The position numbers and the translations under genes were made by a program. From Zopfochytrium polystomum (taxonomy: Eukaryota > Chytridiomycota > Chytridiomycetes > Chytridiales > Chytridiaceae): a stretch of 64,000 nucleotides of DNA. How positions within the stretch are numbered: the stretch's first letter is position 1; every line of letters begins with the position of its first letter. Below the pieces are notes generated by a model. That model worked only from the letters and a program-made list of their open reading frames with translations, was not told the DNA's origin and did no database searches. Below, in pieces: positions 1-10,606 of the stretch. The DNA lies in contig JAIVFJ010000119.1 in the NCBI GenBank assembly GCA_025765615.1, positions 62,001 to 126,000 on the forward strand, read 5' to 3'.

Positions 1-350
1 GCTAGCCCTGGTGGTGGTGGTGGTAGTGCTACTGCTACTGCTGGCAGATGTGGCGGTGGCGGCGGCGCTCGGTGCGGCTGCTGCTGCCGCCGCGTGCGCA
101 GCGGGGGCTTGCTGAGGCGGCGGCGGGGGCTGTGGTGGTGGAGGTGGCGGTGGTGGATGCCGCTGCATCAGCAGCGGCTGCTCAGGGGAGCTTGCGCCGC
201 CGCCGCCGCCGCCGCGACGGAGGCGCGACGACCTGAGGCGGGGCGGGGTCATATCGGCCGTAGTAGCTCGATCCTTCTTCAGGCGCTGTACTGCTGTTGG
301 GGCTGCTGTGCTGCTGTGCTGTACTGCTTGATGCTGTGCGGGGGGGTACG
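1..350 (-). CDS. Possible coding end of a Pro/Gln/Ala-rich protein (edge, unresolved)
   Basis: Read on the minus strand, this stretch is strongly GC-rich and stays open for long runs. One frame gives runs of proline, glutamine and alanine followed by serine and threonine tracts running off the left edge. Another frame gives a more natural-looking segment ending in glutamine- and tyrosine-rich sequence. Simple trinucleotide repeats make every frame look open, so the frame and even the coding status are uncertain. No domain is recognisable. It could equally be low-complexity promoter DNA of a gene outside the window. Confidence 0.25.
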
Positions 351-805
351 CGCTGCGCGAGTGTGTGTGTGTGTGCGTGTGCGTGAGAGTGCGTGCGAGT
401 GCCGCCTTCCTTTTCTTTCTTTCTTTATGTTTCTCGGACACGTTTGGACTCTCGCTCTGTCGGGGTTTGAAATGTAATAATGAGTTATTAAAATGAACAG
501 CACAGCACACACACGCGATGGGTTTGAATGGAACGCGTAAAGTGTGAAGCGACACCCACCAATTCCCACTGCTCCACCCTACCGTTTTTCTTTGTGTTAT
601 CGTTGGGAGACGCCTTCCTCCCCACCCCCAAAGTGACTGAATGCTCTGCCCCTGCCAGAAAGGAAAAACGGGGGGGAGAGACCAATGAGCCAAACAAACA
701 CCGGGAGGTCCGTCGCTGAAAGGGCGCCAACCCCTAATCCCCGCTCCAACCACCTGGCCGCTGGGTTGTCCGGCGCTCTGCGGGTCATCAGCGTCGTCTT
801 CATCT

Positions 806-845
<40 letters not shown>

Positions 846-1390
846 CAAGCCTGCGAGAAACGGCGGCAGGGCCACACACACGCTGCTTTGCCACTCCCAA
901 TTTGGCTCGTCAAAAACTGTGTTTGCAAAACACACCATACCCCAACTAATACGGTCAGCTGCTGACCTCGGCTTTCAAATCAGCGAAAAGGAACCGGTCG
1001 GCTTAATTTTATTTTTTTAATTTTTTTTTCAAGCTTCTCACTTTGGCGGTGTCCCCTTTTTGTAACAAACTTTCCTGTATTCAAAGAGTGTCACAAAAAG
1101 GCGCCCAAGTGCAAAACAAGAGAGAAGAATACACAGGGGGGGCTGGGCAGCAAAGAATGATGGTGGTCTCGAACGTGTATGTGAGGGACGTTGCGCCACG
1201 CTCCAAAGTCGCAAGGGGGCCATCTCTCCCGCTTCCTTTTTCTTTTGCCTTAGCGCCATCTTTCGGATGTGTGTGTTTGTGCATTTGTGAGAGAGAGTGA
1301 GTGTGTGAGTGTGTGTGTCAAGTCCCTCCTGGTCCGGGCGCTATCCCCTCCCCCAACAAACTCAGTTCAGAGTGCCGAATCAAAAAAAAT
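351..1390. other. Intergenic region with a 38-nt T tract
   Basis: No convincing gene is seen. The region holds a (GT)n block near 360-385 and an uninterrupted T run at about 808-845. It also has smaller T and A runs and GT/GA-rich DNA near 1270-1320. It lies downstream of the minus-strand gene that starts at 4538 and ends at 1391. Confidence 0.6.
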
Positions 1391-4300
1391 TCAATTCCCG
1401 CTCGTCATGGAGTAGAAAAGGCTACCCGACGCCGTCGAGCTGGTCATCATGGAATGGTGCGCGCTTTGCCCGCCGCTACCTCCAGCCCCACCTCCCCCGC
1501 CACCGCTGCCACCCCCACCGCCGGTGGCCATCGTCGGCGCCGCCAGATCTTCAGGGTTTGCCAGCAACGCAGCTGATCCCAACCCAATCATCCCAGGGCT
1601 CGCCCTCTCCGCCGCTGCCCCCGCTCCTGCCGACGTGATGCTGGCGCTGCGTTGGCGCGTGACAACATGGGGCAGCGTCTGCGGGGGACCTGCCGCGGCC
1701 AGCAAGTTCAGCCCGCCCGATGTTCTTGCCGTGCCGACAGAGCCGCCGCTGCCGCCACCGCCGCCACCGCTGTTGCTGCCGCCGGGACCCGATCCGCCTC
1801 CGTTATTCCCAAAGCTGCTATTGTAGTGGCCAAGGCTTCCGCTCGACGATTGTTGGGAAGAGATCAGGGTCGGCGCACCAGCCGGCCTCGGCATAGGGAT
1901 GGATGCTATGTGGTGACTTGAGACCTGTGAAGGAGTCCGTTGGTATCGAAGTCCGTCCCTGGCGGCTGAAGGGAGAGGTCAAGAACAAAATGAAGAAAAA
2001 TGTACAAACAGGAATTCGTGAGGCTCGCGGAAAAGTTGGGAGAAACAAAACAAGAGGAAAAAAGAAGAAAAAAAAAAAAGAAAACCTACTTATAGAGGTC
2101 CGTTTAGAAGAAGTAACAGAGTTCGATGCAGCGGAGCTGACATACGAAGGCTGAGCAGTTTGGCTGCTGGTGCGGTGGGCGACTGGGCCAAAGGAGCCGA
2201 TGATGGACGACTGCATGTAGTCCTCATCGGACAAAGCATCGCTGTTCGCATATTCGTTCGCCGCATTGTTGCTGGTGCTGGCGCCCGAGCTTGACGCGGC
2301 GGACCCATTGTCGTTCGCGGCGGCCGCACCGTCGACTGCGCCAGAGTGGCCGCCAGCCAGCGCCTTCGCTTCCTTTTTGCGTTTGAGCTTTTCCCACCGG
2401 TCCTTGTACTTTTCCATAACCTCGAGCTTTTCGGCGGCTTCCTCCTTGACTCGCCTCAGCTCGTCTTCCAGAGCCGCGATTCGCTGCAGGTACACGGCCG
2501 GTTCTTCCGCACCCGCCAGGTTAACCATTCCAGATGTCGCCGAAGCGGACGAGGAGCTCGCTCGTCGCGTCGAGTCTGCGTTGATACGAATAGGAAAATT
2601 ACCATAACGTTTTGCCGCCTCTTTTTGCATATCTTGCTTGAACTGAATGATGCTCGACTTGAGCACCTTGTTTTCTTCAGCGGCCTTGCAGCAAGAGTTT
2701 GTTAGTATATTCGCCCACCACTGTGACTGCAGGCCTACCCTTTCCAGAAATGCTAATTTTTTCGAAAGAAGATCGACAGATTGCTTCAGCTGCTCGTTCT
2801 CTGCCAGCAGTTCTTCTTTCGTTTTGGAGCTGGAAAGATTCAACAATGAGCTCCTGCTGCGACGGATTGAATTCAAACCTTGAGATCGGGGACCTGGAAC
2901 TGTGCCAATCAGCACCCCTGCCACCAGGGTCGACGTCTCGCTTGTCACCAAGGGGATGTGGGTCGTGGGTAGTGACTTCACCCCCACCGCGATTGGACAA
3001 GGGCAAAGGACGGAGGGTCTGCCGCGCGTCGTACGGCGCCGCCGAACCAACAAAGGACGCGGTGGAAGCCAACATCCCGTCATTCGGAACAACAAAGTAC
3101 GAATTCAGCATGTTTGCGCTTCGTAGAGTGTCGCTCATAGCCGTTTCGTTCGCTTAAAAAAGTTTTCAATTAGGAGTCATATTGGAGTAATTCCGCGGCG
3201 AAAGGGCATCGTAATCTGCAGCTCACATCTTAAATTAAAATTATTTGAATTTCCACGACCGGGCAGCGGGCGCGATGGATCAGGTCCTGGCGGTGAAAAG
3301 TCTGATGAGATGTGCGCGAACCTCCGAAACAGGTGGCGGGTGGAAAGTGGGAAATACTCACTGGAAAAATCCATGAGTGCCGGTGCTGGGGTGGGTGTCG
3401 CTGTCGGTGTTGGTGTCGGTGTCGACGTAGGTGTAGAAATGGAGATTTTTTGCACAAAGTTTTCCACAACGTCCCAAAACTTATTGAAAGGGTCTTCCGG
3501 TTCCTCATCAGGCTGAACAAAAACAATCCGAGTGCGCAGGGAGGGTGGAATTTGTTGAGTGAGAGAGCCGCATTAGCGCATTTCGCCAAAGGGCCGGCAT
3601 CCCCCATACCGGTATATCTTGCGTCTGGCTCAACAAGAAATACGATCGATCAAACGTGTCCGCCATCTCGCTCTTCTCTGTCCGATCCAGGGACTCCACG
3701 GCAAATGTTGCGGGAGTTTGGCTCGATGCGATAGCGCCCTGTCCAATTCCTGCAACACGAAAAAACGGAACACGGTATGAATACACAAAAAAACAAAGAA
3801 GGAGGTCAAGTTTCTCAATTTGGCCGCCAAGACTCGAACCTCTCTGAAGCGGTTGCGAGTCTTCAAAGATGGACGCATCGGTCGACGCTTGCCCGATGAA
3901 AAAGTGCCGCGACCCATAGCCGGAGGCCGACTCGCCCTCGAAAGCCGCAAACTTTCTGTCGTTCCATGTGTTAGTGCCGGCAAAGGACTGCATCGGTTTC
4001 TGGGGGGCGGGGAGGTGCTGGGCGTGCAGGACGGCGGACGACCGCTTCTGCTGCGGCTGCGGCTGCGGATCAGACGCCGGGTGGTCAAAAGAGGAGGGTT
4101 TGGGTTCCGGCGTGGATCGCTGAGGCTCTTCGGGAACGAAGTTGGAGGCAAGAACTTGGAGGGTGGGTGCTGGGGTTCGCGGGGGTGGCTGGGCGGCGAC
4201 GGGCAGCGCAGCATTGCCGCCCGGGAGCTTGGAGGGCAGGGAGCGTGGATCGCTTTGCAGCGCGGCCGGCGAAGACTTTGCCGACAGCTGTATCCGCCGC

Positions 4301-4538
4301 TGGAGCTCCTTTCCCTGCCGCGTGTGGTTGGCGTAAAGAAGCTTCAGCATCTTAATCGCCTCGGGGTCTGACGTGTAACTTGTGGCAAGAAGAAACTGCT
4401 CTGCAATGGAGTGAGTAGTGAGGCTCTGGTGGCGAGCAAGATCGGATCGTTACCGGCTGCCCGAAAATGGGCTTCCACCGCCTTTCCATACTGGCCCTTT
4501 TCCGCATAGTCGTCCGCTGCACTTGCGAAAGCATTCGC
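1391..4538 (-). CDS. Atg38/NRBF2-like autophagy protein (MIT domain plus coiled coil)
   Basis: Multi-exon gene. The first resolved exon (4538..4454) follows an acceptor, so at least one short 5' exon lies upstream and was not found. It joins at 4400, through a 53-nt intron, to encode a MIT-type helical hairpin (AFASAADDYAEKGQYGKAVE, then LKLLYANHTRQGKELQRRI). Next come a low-complexity linker, a block reading DPFNKFWDVVENFVQKIS, a short exon with NSYFVVPND, and a coiled coil (KEELLAENEQLKQSVDLLSK). A second helical segment around 2400-2500 and a Ser/Gly-rich tail follow. MIT plus coiled coil is the architecture of NRBF2/Atg38, which bridges the Vps34-Atg14 PI3-kinase complex in autophagy; that role is inferred from family knowledge. 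Introns such as the one before the AAEENK exon carry a CTAAC branch site. Internal junctions near 3500-3840 are not fully resolved. Confidence 0.72.
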
Positions 4539-4651
4539 CTGGGTTTGGGGGGGGGGGGGGAAGGGCGTGTTGGAAACATGAATGGATGGGTTTAGAATCG
4601 ATGGGTCGACCTGCTTGGAGATTGCCCATGCTCCAACGCCTACCCCCCGCG

Positions 4652-4676
4652 CAGCCGCCGGGGACCCCGGCGGCTG
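4652..4676. promoter_or_regulatory. Perfect 12-bp inverted repeat around one base
   Basis: The arms CAGCCGCCGGGG and CCCCGGCGGCTG are exact reverse complements separated by a single A. The site lies upstream of the first resolved exon of the Atg38-like gene. The inverted CGG/CCG content resembles targets of dimeric regulators, but no factor can be named. It may also lie in an unrecognised exon. Confidence 0.4.
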
Positions 4677-5177
4677 ATCGGATCGCTGGCAACCTTCTAC
4701 AAGAGAACCCGGTGGAATGCGTTGGCGGAAGCATCACATTGGCAGCGCCGACAGCGTGGGCGGTTGGATCTGTAGAGCGTTGGTGGGTCGGGGGGGGTTG
4801 GTGCGGCGGGCGGGCGGGGGTGGAAGCCCCAGCGCCGGGCGGCTTGCGCGCCTGTGCCGCCCACCTGTTCTGTCTCTCGGTCTGCCGCCCTTACACAAAC
4901 AACCGACTACTATTACACACACATGCTGCTGCTGCTGCAACGGCTTGAGAGACGACAATGACGCCGACTTCGGAGTGGCTGGAGGGAAAGGACAGAAGGG
5001 GAGCAGGAATCTCTCCCTCCAGTGGTAGCACTCCAGCCCAGTCAGGCGCACGCAGTCTTCGTCGCCCATGGTTGGGTATCCTGTGCCCCTCGCTCACTCA
5101 CCCTGTTGACCCCTTCGTCGTCTTGCATCGGGGCCTCTCTGTCTCTCGCAATCTCTTTTCTGGGGGGGGGGATGTGG

Positions 5178-5179
5178 TC

Positions 5180-5247
<68 letters not shown>

Positions 5248-5280
5248 TCTATGTCTCTCTCTCTCTCTCTCTCCCTCTCC
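5178..5280. repeat. (CT)n microsatellite
   Basis: Nearly pure CT dinucleotides run for about 66 nt. A second CT block follows after a short interruption around 5244-5252. Confidence 0.9.
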
Positions 5281-5831
5281 AATATTATCTTCTCAATCTC
5301 TCGACTCTTATTTTTTTTTTGTTTTTTGTTTTGTTGGGGGGTCTTTCTCATTTTTTTTATTTTTATTTTTTTGGCAAGGGAAAAGATGGAGAAAGGCGCA
5401 ATGGTGACGTTTCGAAGCATTGCTCTTAATTCTCCAACAAAACGTTCCACCTCACCAACACTTACCCACACGCACTCACACACACACGCACACACGCACA
5501 CGCCCATCATTGCAAATACATTCGGAATGAAAATGGGCAAGGCGGGGCGGGAGGGGAAGCTGGGCAAGGGCTGGGAACAGAATCGAGGAGCAGGAAGAGA
5601 ATGGGGGGGATATGGTGGTGTTGGTGTTGGTATTAAAAAGGTGGATTACTGGTTTGTTTGCTTTTTTTCTTTTCTTTTTCTTTTTTTTTGGGCTTCACAG
5701 CACGAAAGAACGAGCTACCAAAGAGTGAGAGAGTGAGAGAGTGAGAGAGCGGGAGAGTGAGAGAGAGAGAAAGAAAGAGTCAAAGAAAGTAAGAAAGAGG
5801 GAACGAAAAGGGAAGAAAGGGTACTTTTCTT

Positions 5832-7818
5832 TCAAAACAGGCTCATCTCGACGGCAAAGGCCACGCACAGCTTTGAAAACTTTGCCAGGTGCGACCACGA
5901 AATGTGCGACACGTCGTCGTTCTTTGTGTGGTAGTAGGGCGAAATGTCCGAAAACTGCGCCTCGGACGAGAACACGGTCGGGAAGCCGGCCTTTGTCCAC
6001 GTCGCGTGGTCCGAGCAGGCGTATCTGATTGGGTTTGAGGGGGGTCGAATCATTTTTTTTTTTTTTTTTTTTTTTGTGTTTGACACGGTCCGCCCAAGAA
6101 GACACGTGAGGGGGGAGGAGGGGAACACAGTCAGAAACAACGAACGGTGTCCCCAAACAACAAACAACGACCGCACCCGCAGGTCAAGTCCTTCCACGCA
6201 ACGTCCGAGTACGTGCCGACGAGGGCCTGCAAGAACTTTGTCAAGGTGGGGTCGACGTAGTCTGCGCCGACGGCGATGACCTCGGCCTTGTTGGCGGGCT
6301 GGTATCCGGTCATGTCCATGTGGTAGACGCCGGCCACGGCGACGCCGTTCTTGACGTAGTCGGCGACGACCTTTTGCGAGCCGAGCAGGCCGCCCTCCTC
6401 GGCCGCGTACCAGTGGAACTCGATGGGCCGCTTGGGCACGAAGCCCGTCGCGACCAGGATGCGGTACGTCTCAAAGATGTTGACCGACGCGGACCCGTCG
6501 TCGTCGGCGCCGGGGCTGACGCCCGTCATGGGGTTTGCCTGGTTGATTGCTGTTAGAATGGGAAGCCGGAGGGTTAGTTTCGAGGGTATGAAGAAGAAAA
6601 AAAAAATGAGTGATGAAATTAACGAACAGTCCATATGCGCCGACAGCACGACAATTGGCGTGCTCTTGTCGGTGCCGACGGCCTCGATTCTGGCAATGAT
6701 CGACGGCTGGCCCCACGAGTGCGCAAACTGCTTCACCGTGACGGCGACGGTGCTCTTTGCGCCGCTCGCCACCGCCTTGGCCTTGTCCGTGATCCAGTCG
6801 GACGCCTTGGCGCCCGACGCAGTCTTGTAGTAGCGCGTCGTGAAGGTCGTCGAGTACTCGGTCAACCACGACGTCATTGTCGGGATCGACACGTTGGCCG
6901 CGAGCGGCTTGACGATGGATTGGAAGGCCGGTGCCGTCGGTTGGGCTGTAGTTGTAAGTTTTGTGTGTGAGTGGGGTAATTTTTTTTTTTTTTTTTTTTT
7001 TTGAGGGCAGTGAGGTGTTGTGTAGTGTGCGGTGTAAGAAATTGCTTGCTTTGTGTGGGGTACATTCGCAAATCCAAAGCCCACAAACGCGAATTCGGCC
7101 CGCACCTGCAGCCACGAATCCGTTCGAACCAGCAGCGGGCTCAATGTCCTGGTCGGTCACGTCCATGAAGCGGATGTTGTGGCGGACGAGCTCGAGGATC
7201 TACGCGTTGTGAGAATTTGAACAAGGTCAGCATGTGAGAGGGAGAGAGAGCGCGCGAAGGGGGTTACTGCTTTTCGCAGAGCTGTGGGTATGCCATCAAG
7301 GTGCCGCGCAAATTCAGTTCGGGCGGCACGCAAGGAAGGAATCTCACCTGGTCGTCGTCCAGCCACCACTCCTCCGTCTCGGAGGTTGCGATGCGGCGGA
7401 GGCCCCTCGCAATCATTTCATCGTGGTCGACCGACGCGGCGTCGATGCCGTCTGGGATGGCGGCGACGACGTCCGAGACATCGGCGCGGCGCTCGAGAAG
7501 CACAGCGGGGACGGCGGCGACGGCGTCGGCGCAGGGGGCACCGCGGGCCGATGACGACGAGGACGACGGCGAGGACGAGAGGAGGAGGAGGAGTGCCGAG
7601 TGGGCGACGGCGGCGGCTACAAGGAGAAAGGCTGCGACGGCGGCGGCAACGGCGGCGGTTTTTCTGGCGGCGGTGGTGGTGGGGCGGGGGCGGCTGCCGC
7701 GGTGGTGGGGGTGGGAGTAGCCGTGATCGTTGCTGTCGCAGTCGTTGTCGTGGCCAAGGACGACGGCGTCGTCGGCAGGGATGAAGAAGGGCAGCTTCTC
7801 GTCGTTGCCAAAGGGCAT
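5832..7818 (-). CDS. Zn-dependent M28 aminopeptidase (leucine aminopeptidase type), membrane-anchored
   Basis: Five exons close in frame to 482 aa: 7818..7348, 7199..7106, 6945..6628, 6549..6177, 6024..5832. All junctions are GT-AG. An Ala/Leu-rich hydrophobic segment at about residues 53-80 follows a charged, His-rich head. This suggests a type II signal anchor rather than a cleaved signal peptide. The M28 metal sites are visible: AHMDS (His ~292), SPGADDDGS (Asp ~310), WYAAEEGG (catalytic Glu plus ligand), HMDMTGY and YYHTKNDD near the end. TCGYACSDHATW is also typical of secreted fungal leucine aminopeptidases. The enzyme should remove N-terminal residues from peptides in the secretory path or at the surface; this is inferred from the family. 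Introns 2, 3 and 4 contain long T tracts on the coding strand. Confidence 0.88.
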
Positions 7819-8510
7819 TATTAGGACGGGTATGAGGATAACGGGGGGGTTTGATGAGGTACGAGGGAGGGAGGGGTATGAGGGAGGTGGTGGGTGAGAT
7901 TCTTTGGTTCGTTTCTCTAAATTTTGTGTTGGCAGAGAAAGTCGCGCGTTACTTTGAGGGAGACAAAGCGAGACAACAACGCTTTGACAGCAGCAGCGGC
8001 CCCTGCTCACCATCATCCCATTTACCATACATGGAAAGTACGCCCTCGATTCCAGATCACACAATTCAGATTGGGACGCAAATCTGTTCTCTGGTGGAAA
8101 TTTCCTGCGGCAGGCGGGACAAACAAACATGGATCCATCCATCCATCCATCCATCCATCCATTTTCGGGTATAATTATAATAGTTATCGCGGCTGACCAC
8201 GTTACCATACCGCAATATTTTGTTTATTATGTAATGTGGTGCTTGGGCACGTTTCTTATTTCTTTTTTCTTTTCCTTTTTTCTTTTTCTTTTTCTCTTTG
8301 TAATTTGTGCCCCCTGTTGGGCGGCGGTTCCACCCATGCGTGTGGGGGGAGCGTACAGGAAGCTGCACTTGCACTGACGGTCGTCCCGGCGAAGACGCTT
8401 TCGGATCTTGTGCATTCTTGCCAAAAATCGAAAACAGCTGCCAGCCACCCAGAAGCACATCAGGGCAGACCAAAAAAAAAAGACCCAAACCAAACCTATG
8501 GGGCTACTCT
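7819..8510. other. Intergenic region upstream of the M28 gene and U6 copy 1
   Basis: No gene is supported. It contains the promoter side of the minus-strand M28 gene, a (CATC)n block at 8133-8163, and T-rich DNA at 8250-8305. The region ends where the conserved upstream blocks of the first U6 gene begin. Confidence 0.6.
8133..8163. repeat. (CATC)n microsatellite
   Basis: About seven perfect CATC units. The same motif recurs at 42042-42090. Confidence 0.9.
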
Positions 8511-8511
8511 T

Positions 8512-8660
8512 TATACTCTTTCGTGCACTCTCAGCGAAGACCGCGGCCCTCGCGTGCTTGTGTCGATGGAAACGGCAGGGTGCTCACACATAGTACGGAA
8601 TAATTGGTGGCACCGAACCCGCGACGCTGTTGCGATGGCGACCCCGGTCGTTATATAAAC
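8512..8660 (+). promoter_or_regulatory. U6 snRNA promoter, copy 1
   Basis: Blocks shared with the promoters of copies 2 and 3 at nearly the same spacing from the start at 8682. They are a TATACTC-type block at 8512 (about -170), TGTGTCGATGG at 8559-8569 (about -123), a block containing ACCGAACCCGCGACGC ending at 8627 (about -55), and a TATATAAA box at 8652-8659 (-30). The block near -60 reads on the opposite strand as GGTTCGGTGCC, which resembles an RNA polymerase III B-box. No factor has been shown to bind; the function is inferred from conservation. Confidence 0.8.
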
Positions 8661-8681
8661 GTGAGCGACCATTCATGGAGT

Positions 8682-8713
8682 GTCTGTCCCTGGAAACAGG
8701 GCAGACACATATG

Positions 8714-8744
<31 letters not shown>

Positions 8745-8806
8745 GGCTCCCTGTGCAAGGATGACACGCAAAACTAGAGTGGATTCCCCTTCGGGGGACA
8801 TATTTT
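8682..8806 (+). ncRNA. U6 spliceosomal snRNA, copy 1
   Basis: This contains the invariant U6 core: the ATACAGAGAAGATTAGCATG segment (ACAGAGA box and AGC triad), then GCAAGGATGACACGCAAA (internal stem-loop). The 5' end folds as a long hairpin with a GAAA loop (GTCTG/CAGAC and CCCTG/CAGGG). Near the 3' end there is a CCCC-TTCG-GGGG hairpin, followed by a T run that fits RNA polymerase III termination. Against the human RNA, the internal stem-loop has one extra base (GGCTCCC for GGCCCC) and GTGCA in place of GCGCA. The transcribed sequence matches copies 2 and 3 throughout. Confidence 0.96.
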
Positions 8807-9291
8807 TTTTTTTAACGGCTTCCATCGTCACGGAAACTCCCGTTTCTCCTTCACACGCTACGGTTCTATCGAACGCACGCGACGCTTTCAAAAAAAGATA
8901 AGAAAACCGAGATTCTCTTTCTGTAACGCGCCGCTTTCAACCGCTTACAGCTTTTGTTGGCCACCCCCTGGGGCGAGGTTGTCCCAAAACGAGTCGGGAA
9001 GTTTGCGATCAAAGTACATTTCTTTCGGTCGGCGAAAAGACGAGTTTCGCTGAATGCATCGTAGCGAGCGTCTGCAGACTTGTTCAAGAGCGCCAAATAT
9101 GTTGAGGTTGCTCGAGCGCTTGCAAAGCGTCTACGGAGCAGCGCAATAGGTGGCAGTTATTTATATACGACGGCCGCTTGCTCCATCATTAGCTTTGCCT
9201 TACCAGCCAACACCGTTGTCCGAACGAAATTGTCCCAAAAAAAATAAATAAATAAATAAATAAATAAAGTAAGGCCCTCCCCGCGATCTGA
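8807..9291. other. Intergenic region between U6 copy 1 and the next gene
   Basis: No gene is seen. A short (AAAT)n array lies at about 9240-9268, directly upstream of the presumed start at 9292. Confidence 0.5.
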
Positions 9292-10606
9292 ATGCGCCGT
9301 CGAGCCGCTTCCACCGCCGCCGTCACGATCACGACCGCATCCGCACCTCACCCCGCCGCGTTTTGGCCGCCCACTCCACCCACAACAGCAGCAGCAGCCG
9401 CCCGGACCCGCGCGCTCCTCCTCCCCCCCCCTTGCACTCTCCCCGCCGCAGCCTCAATCACCACCACCACCACCACCACCACCACCACAGCCTTCACAGC
9501 ACCAGCCACGCCCCCTCCCCGTCGCGGCCGCCAACCCGCCGACGCCTCGCCCGCACCGACCACCGCCCCCCCGGCCCCCGCCGACCACACCCGCCGCCGC
9601 CGCGCCGCCTCGCCCCCGCCCCCGCCGCCGCCGCAGCACGCGAAACCGTGCGCGACGTGCGGCCGCAGCATCTCGCCGGGCCGGCGCCGCACCAACAACA
9701 ACAGCAACAGCGGCGGCGGTTCGCGGCCGTGCGGTACTGCGGGGCGGCGTGCCGGCGGCAGCGGCCGGGGCGCGCGGGGGGTCGCGTGGAGCGTACCCGC
9801 CGGGTCGTCCGCCGGTGCGGCTGTCATGGCCGCCGCCGGCAACGGCACCGACGCGGTCCCGGCGTGGGCGGCGCGGGCGCGGGTGACGGTTACGCCCTTG
9901 TCGTCGTCGTCGTCGAGGGAGGAGGAGGAGGAGGAGGAGGAAGAGGAGGAGGAAGGCATCAGCAGCGCGGTGACGGTGGTGGTGAACCTGGATGCGTGGG
10001 TGGAGGAGGCGGTGTTGCGCGTAGCAGCAGTGGCAGCGGGGGCGGCGCGGCGGCGGGGCGGCGGCGGGGGGCTGCCGACGGGGGAGGACGTGGAGGCGGT
10101 GTTGCGCGGGGAGGCGGGGTGGTGGGAGGCGCTGGCCAGGGACGGTGTGGCGGCGGAGGGTGGGGTGGGGGGCGAGGGCGGGGTCGGCGGGTGCAGGCGC
10201 GAGGCCGGGCGGGCGCCGCCGTTTGGGGCGGCGCTTGCTGCAGAACGAGCCGGGGCTGCGGGAGCGGGTGCGGCGGGCGATGCGGCGGCTCGCGCTCGGG
10301 CTCGGCGATAACGGTGGCGGTAGCGGTGGCGGTGACGGTGGCGGCGCGGAAAACAACGACGGCGACAGCGGTAGCGACGCCGGCGATGACGGGGGTGGTG
10401 GCGGTGGTAACAGGGGGCGTGGCAAGCCGAGGTCGGGAGGAGGACGGGGCCGGCCGCCGCCTCTGCCGCCGCCGCGGTCCACTGCGCAGTCCCGTTGGCA
10501 GGGGCGGCGGCTGCTGCTCAGCCAGAAGGGGCGAGTGCTGGTGACGCTGGAGGACCTGTCGTTTGCCAAGGGGCCGATCGAGATGTCTTTGGGGGACGCT
10601 GCGTGA
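9292..10606 (+). CDS. DUF2256/DUF3253-like protein, frame interrupted
   Basis: Family features are spread over three frames. A zinc-ribbon-like start (KPCATCGRSISPGRRR, about 9640-9690) resembles the CxxCGR opening of DUF2256. Its second Cys pair (RYCGAACRR, about 9730) is in another frame. Downstream, the segment with DAWVEEAVLRVAAVAAG and WWEALARDG (about 9985-10145) and the segment with GLRERVRRAMRRLA and LLSQKGRVLVTLEDLSFAKG before the stop at 10606 match the helical and C-terminal parts of DUF3253. The switch near 10147-10240 can be an intron. The switch between the Cys pairs has no usable intron and needs an indel in the CAA/CAG-CGG repeat. It may be a sequencing error or a decayed gene. 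The long Pro/Ala/Thr-rich N-terminus is uncertain. The domain assignment is by recognition only. Confidence 0.55.

Larger units (their letters stand above)
4539..5831. other. Intergenic region between two minus-strand genes
   Basis: This should contain the missing first exon and promoter of the Atg38-like gene. It also includes the downstream flank of the M28 gene. A 25-bp inverted repeat (4652-4676) and a long CT tract (5178-5280) are annotated separately. T-rich DNA at 5310-5375 and 5660-5690 and GA-rich DNA at 5725-5800 fill much of the rest. No other gene is supported. Confidence 0.5.

Noticed and set aside
3820..3850. A tRNA-like T-arm on the minus strand (GGTTCGAGTC)
   Set aside because: No acceptor, D or anticodon stems fit around it, and it lies inside the coding sequence of the Atg38-like gene.
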